NCBI GenBank assembly: GCA_965203795.1
Contig: OZ241915.1
Location: 3,872,576-3,936,575 of the forward strand
Length of the DNA stretch: 64,000 bases
From: CBDBBY01 sp965203795
Lineage (GTDB): Bacteria > Pseudomonadota > Alphaproteobacteria > Rhodobacterales > Rhodobacteraceae
Reading direction: 5' to 3'
Below the pieces are notes generated by a model that was given only the letters and a program-made list of their open reading frames with translations, had not been told where the DNA came from and made no database searches. Positions 16,991 through 25,967 of the stretch are shown here, piece by piece. A program made the position numbers and the translations under genes. Each line of letters starts with the position of its first letter. The first letter of the stretch is position 1.

Positions 16991-18967
16991 CTAATACAAG
17001 TCCAATGGAAGCATATACTCGTCGCTAGATAATTTTTTTGCGTTTTCGAATGCGTTTTTGACGTCAACTTTAGGTGCATTAAGTAAACTTAAAGTCACAC
17101 CAAGTTCTCGCCAAGCCATAGCATGCCTTACCGGACTTGCATCAATCTGAATTGCGCGTTCAAGAAGCTCTCTTGCTTCCAGCAACAGTCGTTGATTTAC
17201 AATCTGCCAATCACTCTTTTTCCCATTCCGAGCAACTTGCGCGAGCGTAATCTTGGTCCGAGCGAACTCAACTAGCGCACGCACATCAGATCTGATTGCG
17301 TCTCCCGCACGCTCAAAATATTGGTGTGCAGTCTGGGGCTTTCTCAATCGACGAGCCAAAATCCCAGACTGAACTGTGTTTTGTGATTCCAAAATTTCGG
17401 GGAATTCATCCAGTACTTTACGTGCGTCAATTACTCTCCCGTTCCGTGTCAATACCTCGACCCATCGACCCGCAACTTGACCTAAATGGGCTTTTGTACC
17501 GTTATGGCGAAAACGATCAAATACAGCTTCCGCCGTATTCAAGTCGTCCCTCTCTGCGCATAGTCGAATCATTTCCTCTGCAAGCAAGGCTGAACTATCG
17601 TTTGCTTCCCAAGCATCGCGCACTCGATTGTAAGCGTCGTCTGCGCTACCAACCGCACGAAGGTACGCGGCATGCTGTAAAGCCAACACGGCAGCATATT
17701 CAGGATGCGCCGGAAGCGTGGTCCTGAACCATTGACGCCTTTCGTCAAAATCAAATTTTGGATTCGGCGAGCCATTATCTGACATCGTACTGTGAATATT
17801 AGGTAATCCCGTTTGCCAACCTTCGGCGAGTTTAAGCTGTTTCAAAAACTCGCCGACACGTGGATTTCGAGCAGGCGCCGGGTTCTGCGGGATGTTGGCG
17901 CTCGGCAAGAACTGGGCTCGTTCGACGCCAGCTACAGGACCAGGATAGCTGATGATCTCCATTCGATCGGGGTACAGGCACACTTTCGTAGGCTCGAGAA
18001 CGTCTTGCCGGTAACTACGATGAAAAACGGCATTGACTAGCGCTTCACGCAATGCTGGAAGCGGATAACTTGCCCAACCGCTCGTTTCAAAGCCATCAAC
18101 CTCTTTCCTAACGTGCTTTTGTAAAAGCCCTTGCAAGTACCGGAGGCAATTTCGGAGCTGGGTCGTCAGCGGACCTTTGAACTCGTGCTCATCCTGAACT
18201 CTTCCAGAACGATCTGCAGCAAATTGTACAACCACAATACGCGCGCCGGGAAACCAGTTGTCGGGATCGTCAGAAAAAAAGAGCAAACCAACATTGCGCG
18301 GACGCTCATGTCCATTTACACGATCGGTTATCCGCATTCCACGATAAATCGCGGTTGTATCTGAGTAATCTTGAAGTTTACTGTTAATGTTGCGAAGGTG
18401 CTGCAAAACAAGCGCTCCATTCAAATCTTTAATGTCCGCATCAATCGCTACTTGGTTGTCCCATGGTACCGAAGACGCACGCTCGACCAGGGCGTTCAGC
18501 AATCCGTTCGCTTCAGCATCTACAGTTTCGGAGCCCGAACGAATCCAATACTTCAGATTCCGATGGCGATTCGGCACGCGATGCGGACGATACTCGCTTG
18601 CAGGAGCCCACACAGCCAAGACGTTACGATCACCTACAGTTTCGGGGACGAAAAGAGGCATGTAACCGGGCATAGTAGCTTTGCATTGGCCGCGAATCCA
18701 ACTCTGAGCATTTTCCAAGTCCTTGATTGCTAGACCTCTGGCCGGCAGTACTGGTCGTCCTTCGGATTCGTCGACGCCAATAACGATGTATCCACCGTTT
18801 AAGTTTTGAAAATCATTGGCAAATGCGCAAATTGTTTTTAACACTTGGAGGCCAGTTGTATTGGAATTCCAACTAGCCTTGAATTCTACCCGAATCGACT
18901 CAATCGAATCTTGATGAAGCAGATCCTTTATTGGAATCGGAAGCGCAGATTTCGATTTTTCTGCCAT
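16991..18967 (-). CDS. AlbA_2 (Schlafen-type) domain ATPase with helical/TPR-like C-terminal half
   Basis: 658 residues from ATG at 18967. The N terminus has the AlbA_2 signature: SIESIRVEFKASWNS, TICAFANDFQNLNGGYIVIG and VDE. A second domain resembles the HATPase-like part of RecG-related AlbA_2 proteins: ASYPLPALREALVNAVFHRS followed by YPDRMEIISYPGP. The last ~230 residues are helical repeats (for example AEAVFDRFRHNGTKAHLG and ARELLERAIQIDAS), suggesting TPR-like protein contacts. GC content is visibly lower than in the flanks. AlbA_2 proteins act on nucleic acids and recur in defence islands; the role here is inferred. Confidence 0.8.
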   Translation of the reverse strand: MAEKSKSALPIPIKDLLHQDSIESIRVEFKASWNSNTTGLQVLKTICAFANDFQNLNGGYIVIGVDESEGRPVLPARGLAIKDLENAQSWIRGQCKATMPGYMPLFVPETVGDRNVLAVWAPASEYRPHRVPNRHRNLKYWIRSGSETVDAEANGLLNALVERASSVPWDNQVAIDADIKDLNGALVLQHLRNINSKLQDYSDTTAIYRGMRITDRVNGHERPRNVGLLFFSDDPDNWFPGARIVVVQFAADRSGRVQDEHEFKGPLTTQLRNCLRYLQGLLQKHVRKEVDGFETSGWASYPLPALREALVNAVFHRSYRQDVLEPTKVCLYPDRMEIISYPGPVAGVERAQFLPSANIPQNPAPARNPRVGEFLKQLKLAEGWQTGLPNIHSTMSDNGSPNPKFDFDERRQWFRTTLPAHPEYAAVLALQHAAYLRAVGSADDAYNRVRDAWEANDSSALLAEEMIRLCAERDDLNTAEAVFDRFRHNGTKAHLGQVAGRWVEVLTRNGRVIDARKVLDEFPEILESQNTVQSGILARRLRKPQTAHQYFERAGDAIRSDVRALVEFARTKITLAQVARNGKKSDWQIVNQRLLLEARELLERAIQIDASPVRHAMAWRELGVTLSLLNAPKVDVKNAFENAKKLSSDEYMLPLDLY

Positions 18968-19035
18968 TACACAGACGCTTGTATCTCTATGGGTTAGATC
19001 GTAGAATTCGCAAAGGAAATTTTGTGTTTGTAATT

Positions 19036-19233
19036 TTAAGCATGAGTTGAAAGTTCCATGTTGTAGGTGCCAAGAATTGTTTTTCGTGAGCCACAGCTGT
19101 TAACGTCAATATTCGGAATTAAAATCTTAGCAGAACGGTTTCCTAAAAAAGTGCATTCAAGCCGAACAAGTGTTATTTCACCAAGCATGAGGCGTTCAGT
19201 AGCAAAGCAGTCATGTTGAATTGCGTGCCGCAC
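19036..19233 (-). CDS. Possible small protein upstream of the AlbA_2 gene (65 aa)
   Basis: GTG at 19233 follows ggagatccataaatc. The product reads MRHAIQHDCFATERLMLGEI and TLVRLECTFLGNRSAKILIP, with composition like the AT-rich neighbour gene. It stops 68 bases before the AlbA_2 start, in the same direction, so it could be the first gene of a two-gene unit. No family recognised; it could also be a chance frame or a fragment. Confidence 0.35.
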   Translation of the reverse strand: MRHAIQHDCFATERLMLGEITLVRLECTFLGNRSAKILIPNIDVNSCGSRKTILGTYNMELSTHA

Positions 19234-19779
19234 GATTTATGGATCTCCGGTTTCCAGAGTGTGTTTCCTTAATCAGAAGGATTGCCGATTAGGTTACCGA
19301 TATTCTTTTTCACTGCAAGCGTCAATGGTTTTGTTTCGACATGAGCGTCATGTGAGCATAGCTTTGGCGCAGGATACAAGGGAATCGAACCTGATGCGCG
19401 GTAGAAAGTTGTCAGTACATTCAAGAGACTATCATTCGGGAGATCGCGCAACAACCTTGGGAACCTGCGATGGATTGCATGCTGTTGGTTAGTCCGGTCG
19501 AGGCCAGTCGCCATGTAGGTACAGTACCGACGGACGTTGCTAGTGTCAACGAAGTGATAGCAACCGTATCGGCTTGTGCCGGGATTCAGGCTGCATTTGA
19601 CCTGATCCGCGGCTTGGTGCTGCGGCTGTTTTTCTATTGTCGGCTCTGTTTCGCGCTGACCGGCGGCCGACCGGCGAGTCCGGTTTCAGAGCGCGGCGCG
19701 GTTTTCGAGTGCCGTGCGGCCGCGGTGCTGGCCTGCCTCCGCTGCGATGGAGGGTCTCCGCATCGGCGGTCAATAAGCT
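19234..19779. other. Intergenic stretch between AlbA_2 unit and IS21 relic
   Basis: About 550 bases changing from AT-rich to GC-rich around 19600. An 81-codon open frame on the minus strand (19269-19514) has no recognisable product. A tRNA-like word (ggttcgattcc, minus strand near 19380) does not fold as a tRNA. Nothing else supported. Confidence 0.35.
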
Positions 19780-19782
19780 TCC

Positions 19783-20470
19783 TTTCTTGACCCCAATCGG
19801 CATCCTTTTGACCCCCGCCAGGAAGGCGGATTCCAAGGGGGGCTGCCTTCTCGATTTTTTCGATTTGCGCGGCGGAGCGGCTTGGGGCCGGATCAGCCTT
19901 TCGAGTGCTGCCGGAAGCGCCAGCTCTCGTTCCCGGTCTCGACGGTCTCGCAATGGTGCGTGAGACGGTCGAGCGGGGCCGCCATCATCTTCCCGTCGCC
20001 GAACACCGACGGCCACTCCGAGAACGACAGGTTCGTCGTGACGATCACGGACGTGCGCTCGCAGGGCGGCTCAGGAAGTGGAACAGCAGCTGGCCGCCGG
20101 TCCGGGCGAAGGGCAGGTAGCCGAGCTCGTCCAGAACGACCAGGTCGCGCCGGACGAACTGCTTCGCGAGCCGCCCCTGCCGCCCGTCCCGGGCTTCGGC
20201 CTCGAGCAGGTTCACCAGGTTCAGCGTGTCGAAGAAGCGCCCGCGCCCGCCGTTCCTGATGCATCCTCTCAGCAGCGCCGCCGCCGCGAGATGGCTATTC
20301 CGGGTGTCGGTGCGGCCGACCAGCACGGCATTGCGCGCGCCCTCCAGAAGCCAGTCTTCCGCCATCCCCCTCAGCTGCGCCTCGTTCACCGGCGAGGCCG
20401 GGAAGTCAAAGTCCGCCAGATCCTTCGCCGACGGCGTTTTCGTGAAGAATTGGCACGATGGCGGGAATGG
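19783..20470 (-). pseudogene. IS21-family remnant: istB-like helper ATPase, frameshifted
   Basis: The minus strand reads TKTPSAKDLADFDFPASPVN, then LVGRTDTRNSHLAAA, then RRDLVVLDELGYLPFARTGG, the IstB order (N-terminal stretch, Walker A, Walker B). A frameshift near 20066 moves the rest (ERTSVIVTTNLSFSEWPSVF and GDGKMMAAPLDRLTHHCETV) into another frame. The Walker A loop is ruined (RTDTRNS in place of GxGxGKT/S). At 19783-19822 two ttgacccc words recall the internal repeats of IS21 ends. No istA is adjacent. Dead remnant. Confidence 0.75.
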
Positions 20471-20689
20471 GCTGCCGCTGGTCCGAAGCGGGTGCCAACG
20501 CCCTGCTCGCTGCCAAAACCCACATGATCGGCCTCCGGCCGTTCACCCCCGACCAAGAAACGGATTCCAGCGGCGGCCCCAGGGCGTTTCTGTGTGGAGA
20601 TTTTCGGCGGGATCGCGGATGATACGCACCGGAGCGCCCCGCGCTGGATCCGCATGATGAAAAAGAGTACGACATTGAATACCCGGCCG

Positions 20690-20885
20690 CCGGACAGACG
20701 GCAGCGAAACCAGCCTGACGGAAGCCGCGCCCTCTTCCGCGGGATCGCCAGCGGGCTGCAATGGGGGCCGCTGGTAGCCGCAATCCTGGCGCAAGGGCGC
20801 GGAAGCCCGGAAACGCCGTTCGACCGCGCGCCGCCGGGGAACGGTGGAGATGTGCCCGAGGGGAGGAGGTGTTTCACGCCAAACG
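20690..20885 (+). repeat. Dispersed ~195-bp repeat, copy A (copy B at 33955-34152)
   Basis: Same-strand similarity with 33955-34152: shared words include gacggcag/gcggca, cagcctgacg/cggcctgacg, cgggatcgcc, gggggccgc, ccggaaacgcc/ccgggaaacgcc, and the end tgtttcacgccaa/cgtttcacgccaa. Neither copy encodes a recognised protein. They may be parts of a lost mobile element. The rest of 20470-21019 holds nothing I recognise. Confidence 0.6.
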
Positions 20886-21019
20886 GGATGCACCCGAGCG
20901 AAGCACGCTCCGCCCCGATTTGCCACCTTGCCACTTGAAATGACGCGCTCAAAGTAGCAAACGGGTGCCTGTGGTGCTGTCAGCAAAGCATTCTTTGCGA
21001 CGCAGGAAGGACGTGTCTC

Positions 21020-22117
21020 ATGCACAGCGGCGGCAAAGATTCACTCCTGTTGCCCAATCTGGCCATCAAAGGTTTTCGAGGCATTAAATCATTGCGCATT
21101 CCAAAACTAGGTCGGGCAACGCTGTTGACCGGGAAAAACGGTGTTGGCAAGACAACAGTTCTGGAAGCGGCGAGATTGTGGGCCGCCCGCGGCTCTTCTC
21201 AACCGATCATTGACATGCTTTCGAACCGAGGTGAAATCACGGTCAATGTCGACGGGCAAATTGAACAGCGCAATGCCGCATTTATATTTGACATGTTTTG
21301 GGGTCGAGATCCGGCTGAAAACGAAGAATTTTCTCTTGGCCCGTACAACGAAAAAAACAATCGCAAGCTTCAATTTCGTCTGGAATCAAAGAATATTCAG
21401 ATTTTTTCTGTTACACACAATATAAATCGAAGAACCATGTTCACGAACGTTGTGGCTGTAGAAACGGAGTTTGCAGGACGCACGGCGACGACCGTTTGGA
21501 CACCGAATCCAACTCGGTCCGAAAGTAAACATCAAGAAGAAAAAATTCCAGAGGGATTGCGATGTGAATACTTAGGGCCAGCCGCGTTAGAAAGGAAAAC
21601 ACTCGTTGAATTTCGAGACAAGGTAGCGTTAACGGATGATGAAGACTTGGTCATCAGTGTAATGAACGAGGCATTAAATCTAGGAATAAACAAAATCGCT
21701 ACAATCGGAGAAGGAAATAACCTTCAACTGCTCGCAAAAATAGAAGGTATGGGGTCACGAGTGCCTCTTGGGAGCTTGGGAGAAGGTGCAACGCGTGTGT
21801 TTAGTATTATTTTGGCCTTGGCATCTTGCAAAAACGGTTTGCTTCTAATCGATGATGTTGGGAACGGAATCCATTACAGCATACAAGAGAAGCTTTGGCG
21901 CACGATTTGCCAAACTGCGCAGGACTATAATGTGCAAGTGATTGCCACAACGCATAGCTATGATTGCATTGTAGGTTTCGCGGGCGCAGTGCAAAAAAAC
22001 GAGATCGTAGAAGGCATTGTCGTGCGAATCGAGGATGTTGAAGGGGGGTTAGGGGCAGTAACAATGGATAAATTGGATTTATCGGTGCTCACTAGGCATG
22101 GGATGGAAATACGATGA
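21020..22117 (+). CDS. AAA-family ATPase (OLD/AAA_15-like), partner of a DUF3226 gene
   Basis: 365 residues from ATG at 21020 with ggaaggacgtgtctc upstream. The N terminus, LLLPNLAIKGFRGIKSLRIP, is the usual start of recombination/OLD-type ATPases, followed by Walker A TGKNGVGKTTVLEAA (near residue 38). The signature-like LGSLGEGATRVFSIILALAS and Walker B NGLLLIDDVGNGIHYS follow, then VIATTHSYDCI. No TOPRIM domain is fused. The stop overlaps the next gene by ATGA, implying coupled translation. ATPase plus TOPRIM-like pairs (OLD, PARIS, Gabija) are anti-phage modules, so a defence role is likely but inferred. Low GC against its flanks. Confidence 0.8.
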   Translation: MHSGGKDSLLLPNLAIKGFRGIKSLRIPKLGRATLLTGKNGVGKTTVLEAARLWAARGSSQPIIDMLSNRGEITVNVDGQIEQRNAAFIFDMFWGRDPAENEEFSLGPYNEKNNRKLQFRLESKNIQIFSVTHNINRRTMFTNVVAVETEFAGRTATTVWTPNPTRSESKHQEEKIPEGLRCEYLGPAALERKTLVEFRDKVALTDDEDLVISVMNEALNLGINKIATIGEGNNLQLLAKIEGMGSRVPLGSLGEGATRVFSIILALASCKNGLLLIDDVGNGIHYSIQEKLWRTICQTAQDYNVQVIATTHSYDCIVGFAGAVQKNEIVEGIVVRIEDVEGGLGAVTMDKLDLSVLTRHGMEIR

Positions 22118-22755
22118 AGAACAAAAAGCGTTATATTTTGGTAGGAGGAAACGACGATAAGGTCGTGGTCAAAAAGATATTGCAAAAATGTGGAATTAGG
22201 AATGTATCCGTCAAGAAGTTAGGGGATTGGAAGAAGCTTGTTCAAGGATTTATGTCATATTTGAAAGGCTCCGATGTAGAATGCGTTGGTGTAGTGATTG
22301 ACGCAGATCGCAATTTAGAGAGTAGATGGCAAGCAATTCGTGGCAAATTAATTGGAGTGAGTTTGGAGTCGATAAAATTGATAAGCCTTACCATGGCGGA
22401 ACAATAATTGTGAGATATCAGCAACCCGGCGAAAAAAGCGGTTAGACTGGGCGTTTGGCTGATGCCTGATAACGAAGGGGTTGGTGAGTTGGAGGATTTT
22501 TTAGACGAAATGATTCCCCGTGACAGGCGACGGGAGTTGGCGATTAATTATGTCCAGGGAGCGGAAGAAATGGTGAAGCAAGCTGGGAGGCAAGAGGAAT
22601 GGTGGATTGATGTGCCGAAGGCCAATATTCATGCGTGGATGGCAATTGTGAAGCCGGGTAGATTGTCTAGGACAGCAATTGAGGCGGGCGAAATGGATGT
22701 GAATGGAGAAGTATGTGGCAGATTTGTTGATTGGATCAAAAGGCTTTGCTCATGA
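22114..22755 (+). pseudogene. DUF3226 (TOPRIM-like) protein, frame-disrupted
   Basis: ATG at 22114 overlaps the ATPase stop. The start MKNKKRYILVGGNDDKVVVK and VVIDADRNLESRWQAIRGKL match DUF3226, as does the end: LGVWLMPDNEGVGELEDFLD and ANIHAWMAIVKPGRLSRTAI. Between 22365 and 22435 the sense (DKPYHGGTIIV) lies in another frame and the original frame has TAA and TGA. Two compensating single-base indels at A-runs (aaaa near 22372 and aaaaaa near 22431) explain it. The usual acidic residue in VEGxDD is Gly here. It may be a dead gene or contain two sequence errors. In TOPRIM-type pairs this subunit is the nuclease-like effector. Confidence 0.75.
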
Positions 22756-22879
22756 AGCTTTCCATATGTCTAGTGTTCGATTGGAGCAATCGAGAGGGGC
22801 GGAGTTGTGTGCGTTCTCGGGATATTTTCTGTTCGAAGGATGTGGGTTTCAAACAAGAGGGCCGATAGGTTGGGTCGGC

Positions 22880-23602
22880 GTGCGAGGTGAGGCGGTCATT
22901 TCAGGCGTTACACTTTTGATCGATGGGCGTCGCGTAATTGACAATGTGACGGCGACGCTTTCCGAACGCAGAATTGGCGTGGTAGGCAGGAACGGCTCCG
23001 GGAAATCCACGCTCGCGCGGCTTATCTGCGGCTTGATCAAGCCGACGGCCGGGATCGTGACGGTGGGCGGCGTGGATGTCGCCCGCGACAGGAAGGCTGC
23101 GATCGGAACGGTTGGCCTCGTCTTCCAGAACCCGGATCGGCAGATCATCTTTCCTACCGTCGGGGAGGAAGTCGCGTTCGGCTTGAGCCAGCAGGGACTC
23201 TCCAAAGACGAGGCAAGATCGCGCGCCCGCGGCTTGCTCGCGCGCTTCGGCAGGGAGGAATGGGCGGAACGGCCTGTCCACGGGCTCTCGCAAGGGCAGC
23301 GGCACCTGGTTTGCATTCTTGCCGTCATTGCCATGGAGCCCGCTTTGGTGGTTCTGGACGAGCCGTTCACGGGTCCAGACCTTCCGACAACGAAACGGCT
23401 GCATCGCTTCCTTGAATCCTTGGACGTGTCGCAGATGCTGATCACACACGATACGGAGGCGCTCGAGGGTTTCGAGCGCGTCATCTGGCTTGAGCAAGGG
23501 CGAATCCACCGGGACGGGGCGCCGGGCGAGGTGCTCGGGGAGTACCGCGAGGAAATGAACCGCTTGGGAGACATCGATGATTTCTCTGGCGTCGCCGGTT
23601 AG
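22880..23602 (+). CDS. bioM: Biotin ECF transporter ATPase BioM
   Basis: Start uncertain: GTG at 22880 is used, but ATT at 22898 after gaggtgagg would match relatives that begin just before this point; the frame is open further upstream without family sense. About 240 residues. Walker A is GRNGSGKST (RRIGVVGRNGSGKSTLARLI), the Q-loop is FQNPDRQIIFPTVGEEVAFG, the signature LSQGQRHLVCI deviates slightly from LSGGQ, and Walker B is LVVLDEPFTG. EcfA-type features are clear. It overlaps bioN by 26 bases. With BioN and BioY it imports biotin. Confidence 0.9.
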   Translation: MRGEAVISGVTLLIDGRRVIDNVTATLSERRIGVVGRNGSGKSTLARLICGLIKPTAGIVTVGGVDVARDRKAAIGTVGLVFQNPDRQIIFPTVGEEVAFGLSQQGLSKDEARSRARGLLARFGREEWAERPVHGLSQGQRHLVCILAVIAMEPALVVLDEPFTGPDLPTTKRLHRFLESLDVSQMLITHDTEALEGFERVIWLEQGRIHRDGAPGEVLGEYREEMNRLGDIDDFSGVAG

Positions 23603-24194
23603 AACTCCGTTCCACGGCATCCCGGCGGGCCCGAAGCTGGGAGCGCTGTGCGTCTTCACGATTGTCGTGTTTTCGGTCGACGGCGCCGCAGTGGCCGGGG
23701 GCTTGGCGCTGCTGGTTCTTGCGCTTTACGCGGCCGGGGGTGCCGGGTTCGTTCGAACCGGCCTCCGGCGACTGCTGGTACTCTGGCCGTTCATCGCCGT
23801 GATTGTAGTTTGGCATGCAGCAACCAGGGAATTGCCGCAAGGGCTGGCCCTTTGCGCGAAGCTCGCCGCCGCGGTCGGCCTCGCCAATCTGGTGACGATG
23901 ACCACCCGCCTCGACGACATGGTCTCGGTGTTTTGTCGGCTCGCGCGGCCGTTTCGCCGTTTGGGGCTGGACGATCGCTCGCTGGGGCTGGCGATTGCGC
24001 TGGTGATCCGGTTTGTGCCGGTTCTCGTTGCGAAGGGCTTTGAAATCGCTGAAGCATGGCGGAGTCGATCGACACGTCGGCCGGGGTGGCGCATTGTCGC
24101 TCCGCTGGCATTGGCTGCGGTTGATGATGCCGAGCATGTGGCGGACGCAATCCGGGCGCGGGGCGGTGTAGAGGGACGACGAGGCAGCTGCTGA
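23577..24194 (+). CDS. bioN: Biotin ECF transporter transmembrane protein BioN (EcfT)
   Basis: 205 residues from ATG at 23577. Hydrophobic segments cover roughly residues 20-85 and 135-155. The EcfT coupling motif region with short Ala-Arg-Gly signature is seen at the end (AEAWRSRST and ADAIRARGG), as in EcfT proteins that carry two such motifs to contact the ATPases. The start lies inside bioM, and the stop TGA overlaps the bioY ATG by one base, so the three genes are tightly coupled. Confidence 0.88.
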   Translation: MISLASPVRTPFHGIPAGPKLGALCVFTIVVFSVDGAAVAGGLALLVLALYAAGGAGFVRTGLRRLLVLWPFIAVIVVWHAATRELPQGLALCAKLAAAVGLANLVTMTTRLDDMVSVFCRLARPFRRLGLDDRSLGLAIALVIRFVPVLVAKGFEIAEAWRSRSTRRPGWRIVAPLALAAVDDAEHVADAIRARGGVEGRRGSC

Positions 24195-24751
24195 TGGAAC
24201 GGGATCTCGCGCTTGTCGCGCTCTTCGCGGCACTCATCGCGGCGCTGGGCCTGGTCCCGCAGATTGCGTTGGCGTCGGGCGTTCCCATCACCGCGCAAAG
24301 CTTGGGCGTCATGCTTGCGGGCACAGTGCTGGGTTCGAAGCGCGGCGGCTTTGCGGTGCTTCTGTTCGTCGTTCTGGTCGCGTTGGGCCTGCCCCTGCTG
24401 TCCGGCGGGCGCGGCGGCCTCGGCCTGTTCGTTTCGCCTTCCGCCGGTTTCCTGATCGGATTCCCTCTGGCCGCGTATGCCGCCGGACTGGTCACCGAGC
24501 GCTGGCGGACTGCCAGCGTGGGCGTTGCCGCCTCGGCAGGAGCCGTGTTAGGCGGAATCGTCGTGCTCTACCTTCCCGGCATCGCGGGAATGTCCCTTGC
24601 CGCCGGTTTCACCGTTCCGGAGGCGGCCGTTCTCAGCGCGGCGTACCTCCCCGGCGACTTGATCAAGGCGGTTCTTGCCGGACTGCTTACGGCGTCCCTT
24701 GCGAAGGCGCGACCTGCAAGCGTGCTCTCCAGGCAGCCCCTTAACGGCTGA
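24194..24751 (+). CDS. bioY: Biotin-specific S component BioY
   Basis: 185 residues, six hydrophobic segments. Family landmarks: GVPITAQSLGVMLAGTVLGS and LPLLSGGRGGLGLFVSPSAG, then GFLIGFPLAAYAAGL, and AAYLPGDLIKAVLAGLLTAS near the end. BioY binds biotin; with BioMN it forms the high-affinity complex. Last gene of the bioMNY unit. I see no BioR-type palindrome upstream of bioM. Confidence 0.95.
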   Translation: MERDLALVALFAALIAALGLVPQIALASGVPITAQSLGVMLAGTVLGSKRGGFAVLLFVVLVALGLPLLSGGRGGLGLFVSPSAGFLIGFPLAAYAAGLVTERWRTASVGVAASAGAVLGGIVVLYLPGIAGMSLAAGFTVPEAAVLSAAYLPGDLIKAVLAGLLTASLAKARPASVLSRQPLNG

Positions 24752-24854
24752 ACCGGCGCGTCCCGTAATTCGGGGCGACGCGGTTTATCGCGATTCCTGA
24801 ATCCGGGATCTTCGCCTGCATGCGCGGCCGATTTCGATCTCGCCGGCCAAGGAT

Positions 24855-25967
24855 TCAGAGCTCCAGCAATACGGCGGTTCCCAGGCCGCCCGCCGCCGCT
24901 ATCGCTGCCAGACCGATGCCCGGACGCCAGGCCAGCTCGTTGCGCAGCCGGACGGCAAGAATTGCGCCGGAAGCCCCGATCGGATGTCCGCGGGCAAGCG
25001 ATCCGCCGCCGACATTGACTGAATCAGGATCGAGCCCGGCTTCCTTTACGCATGCGATGGCCTGAACCGCGTAAGCCTCGTTGATTTCCGCGCAGGCAAG
25101 CTCTTCAGCGTTGAGCTTGTTTCGCCGGAGCACCTGCAGGATCGCCTGAACCGGCGCCAGGCCCGGCAGCATCGGATCCGCGCCAACCGTTAGGCCGTCG
25201 AGGATGCGGGCTTTGCGTCCAGCCAGTCGTTTGGCAATTTCTTCCGAAACCACAACGCAGAACGATGCGGCATCGGCGGAGGCGGCGGTGTTCGCCCGCG
25301 TGATCGAACCGCAAAGCGGGCGGGATCGCGCGCACGCGGCGTAGGACAGCGACCTGGAATAGCTGTCGAACGTTTGCGGCGGCGATCCCAGCGGGGCGAT
25401 CTCCAGCTCGATCCGGTCCCGCGACGCAATAGCCTTCCTGTGGCTTTCAACTGTCCAGCGATCTTGGGCCTCCCGCGATATTCCGCATCGCACGGCCAGC
25501 GCCTCGGCAGCTTCCGCCATCCCCGGATCCCGGTCCCTCCAAGGCGTGAACGGCGCCTGCTCGTACGGCTCCGGTTCGCCGCCGTCGCTTCCCGGCATGC
25601 TCCTTAGCGGCCGTCTCGAGAAGCTCTCGACTCCACCGGCAAGGACCACCCGGCATTTGCCCGACCGGACCAGCGCATCGGCAAGGATTAGCGCGTCCAG
25701 CCCGCCGCAGCATTGCCGGTCGAGAGTCAGCCCGCCGACGGATTCCAATCCCAGCGCCAAGGCAATGTGCCGTGCGGGATTGCCGCCCGCTCCTAGCGCG
25801 TTGCCCGCGACGATCTCGTCGACGTCTTCCGCGGCAAGCCCGGCATCCTTCAGGCACGCAAACGCGGCCGCCGAACCGAGTTCGTGCAAATCCATTCTTT
25901 TGAATGCGCCGCCCGTCGGTGCGACCGCCGTTCGCTTTGCCCCGGCAATGTACGAGGCTCCGGTCAT
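24855..25967 (-). CDS. Thiolase-family protein with altered C-terminal catalytic motif
   Basis: 370 residues. The nucleophile region is LTLDRQCCGGLDALILADAL (Cys86), and GGGSLARGHPIGASGA carries the catalytic His. Where acetyl-CoA acetyltransferases have CxGGGxG, the sequence is AIAAAGGLGTAVLLEL, so the second catalytic Cys is Ala. The NEAFA motif is NEAYAVQ. The enzyme may therefore work only as a degradative thiolase variant or acyl-transferase, or be inactive. Its ATG overlaps the stop of the upstream AMP-ligase gene by four bases (ATGA), so the two products likely act together on one acyl substrate. Confidence 0.85.
   Translation of the reverse strand: MTGASYIAGAKRTAVAPTGGAFKRMDLHELGSAAAFACLKDAGLAAEDVDEIVAGNALGAGGNPARHIALALGLESVGGLTLDRQCCGGLDALILADALVRSGKCRVVLAGGVESFSRRPLRSMPGSDGGEPEPYEQAPFTPWRDRDPGMAEAAEALAVRCGISREAQDRWTVESHRKAIASRDRIELEIAPLGSPPQTFDSYSRSLSYAACARSRPLCGSITRANTAASADAASFCVVVSEEIAKRLAGRKARILDGLTVGADPMLPGLAPVQAILQVLRRNKLNAEELACAEINEAYAVQAIACVKEAGLDPDSVNVGGGSLARGHPIGASGAILAVRLRNELAWRPGIGLAAIAAAGGLGTAVLLEL

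Noticed and set aside
19365..19470. tRNA-like T-loop (ggttcgattcc) and cca on the minus strand, with a partly matching acceptor strand
   Set aside because: The T stem has only two pairs and the distance from T loop to CCA is two bases too long; no cloverleaf can be drawn.
22360..22440. Programmed ribosomal frameshifting in the DUF3226 gene
   Set aside because: The aaaaaag run is not in the register required for -1 slippage and two opposite shifts would be needed; indels or errors are simpler.
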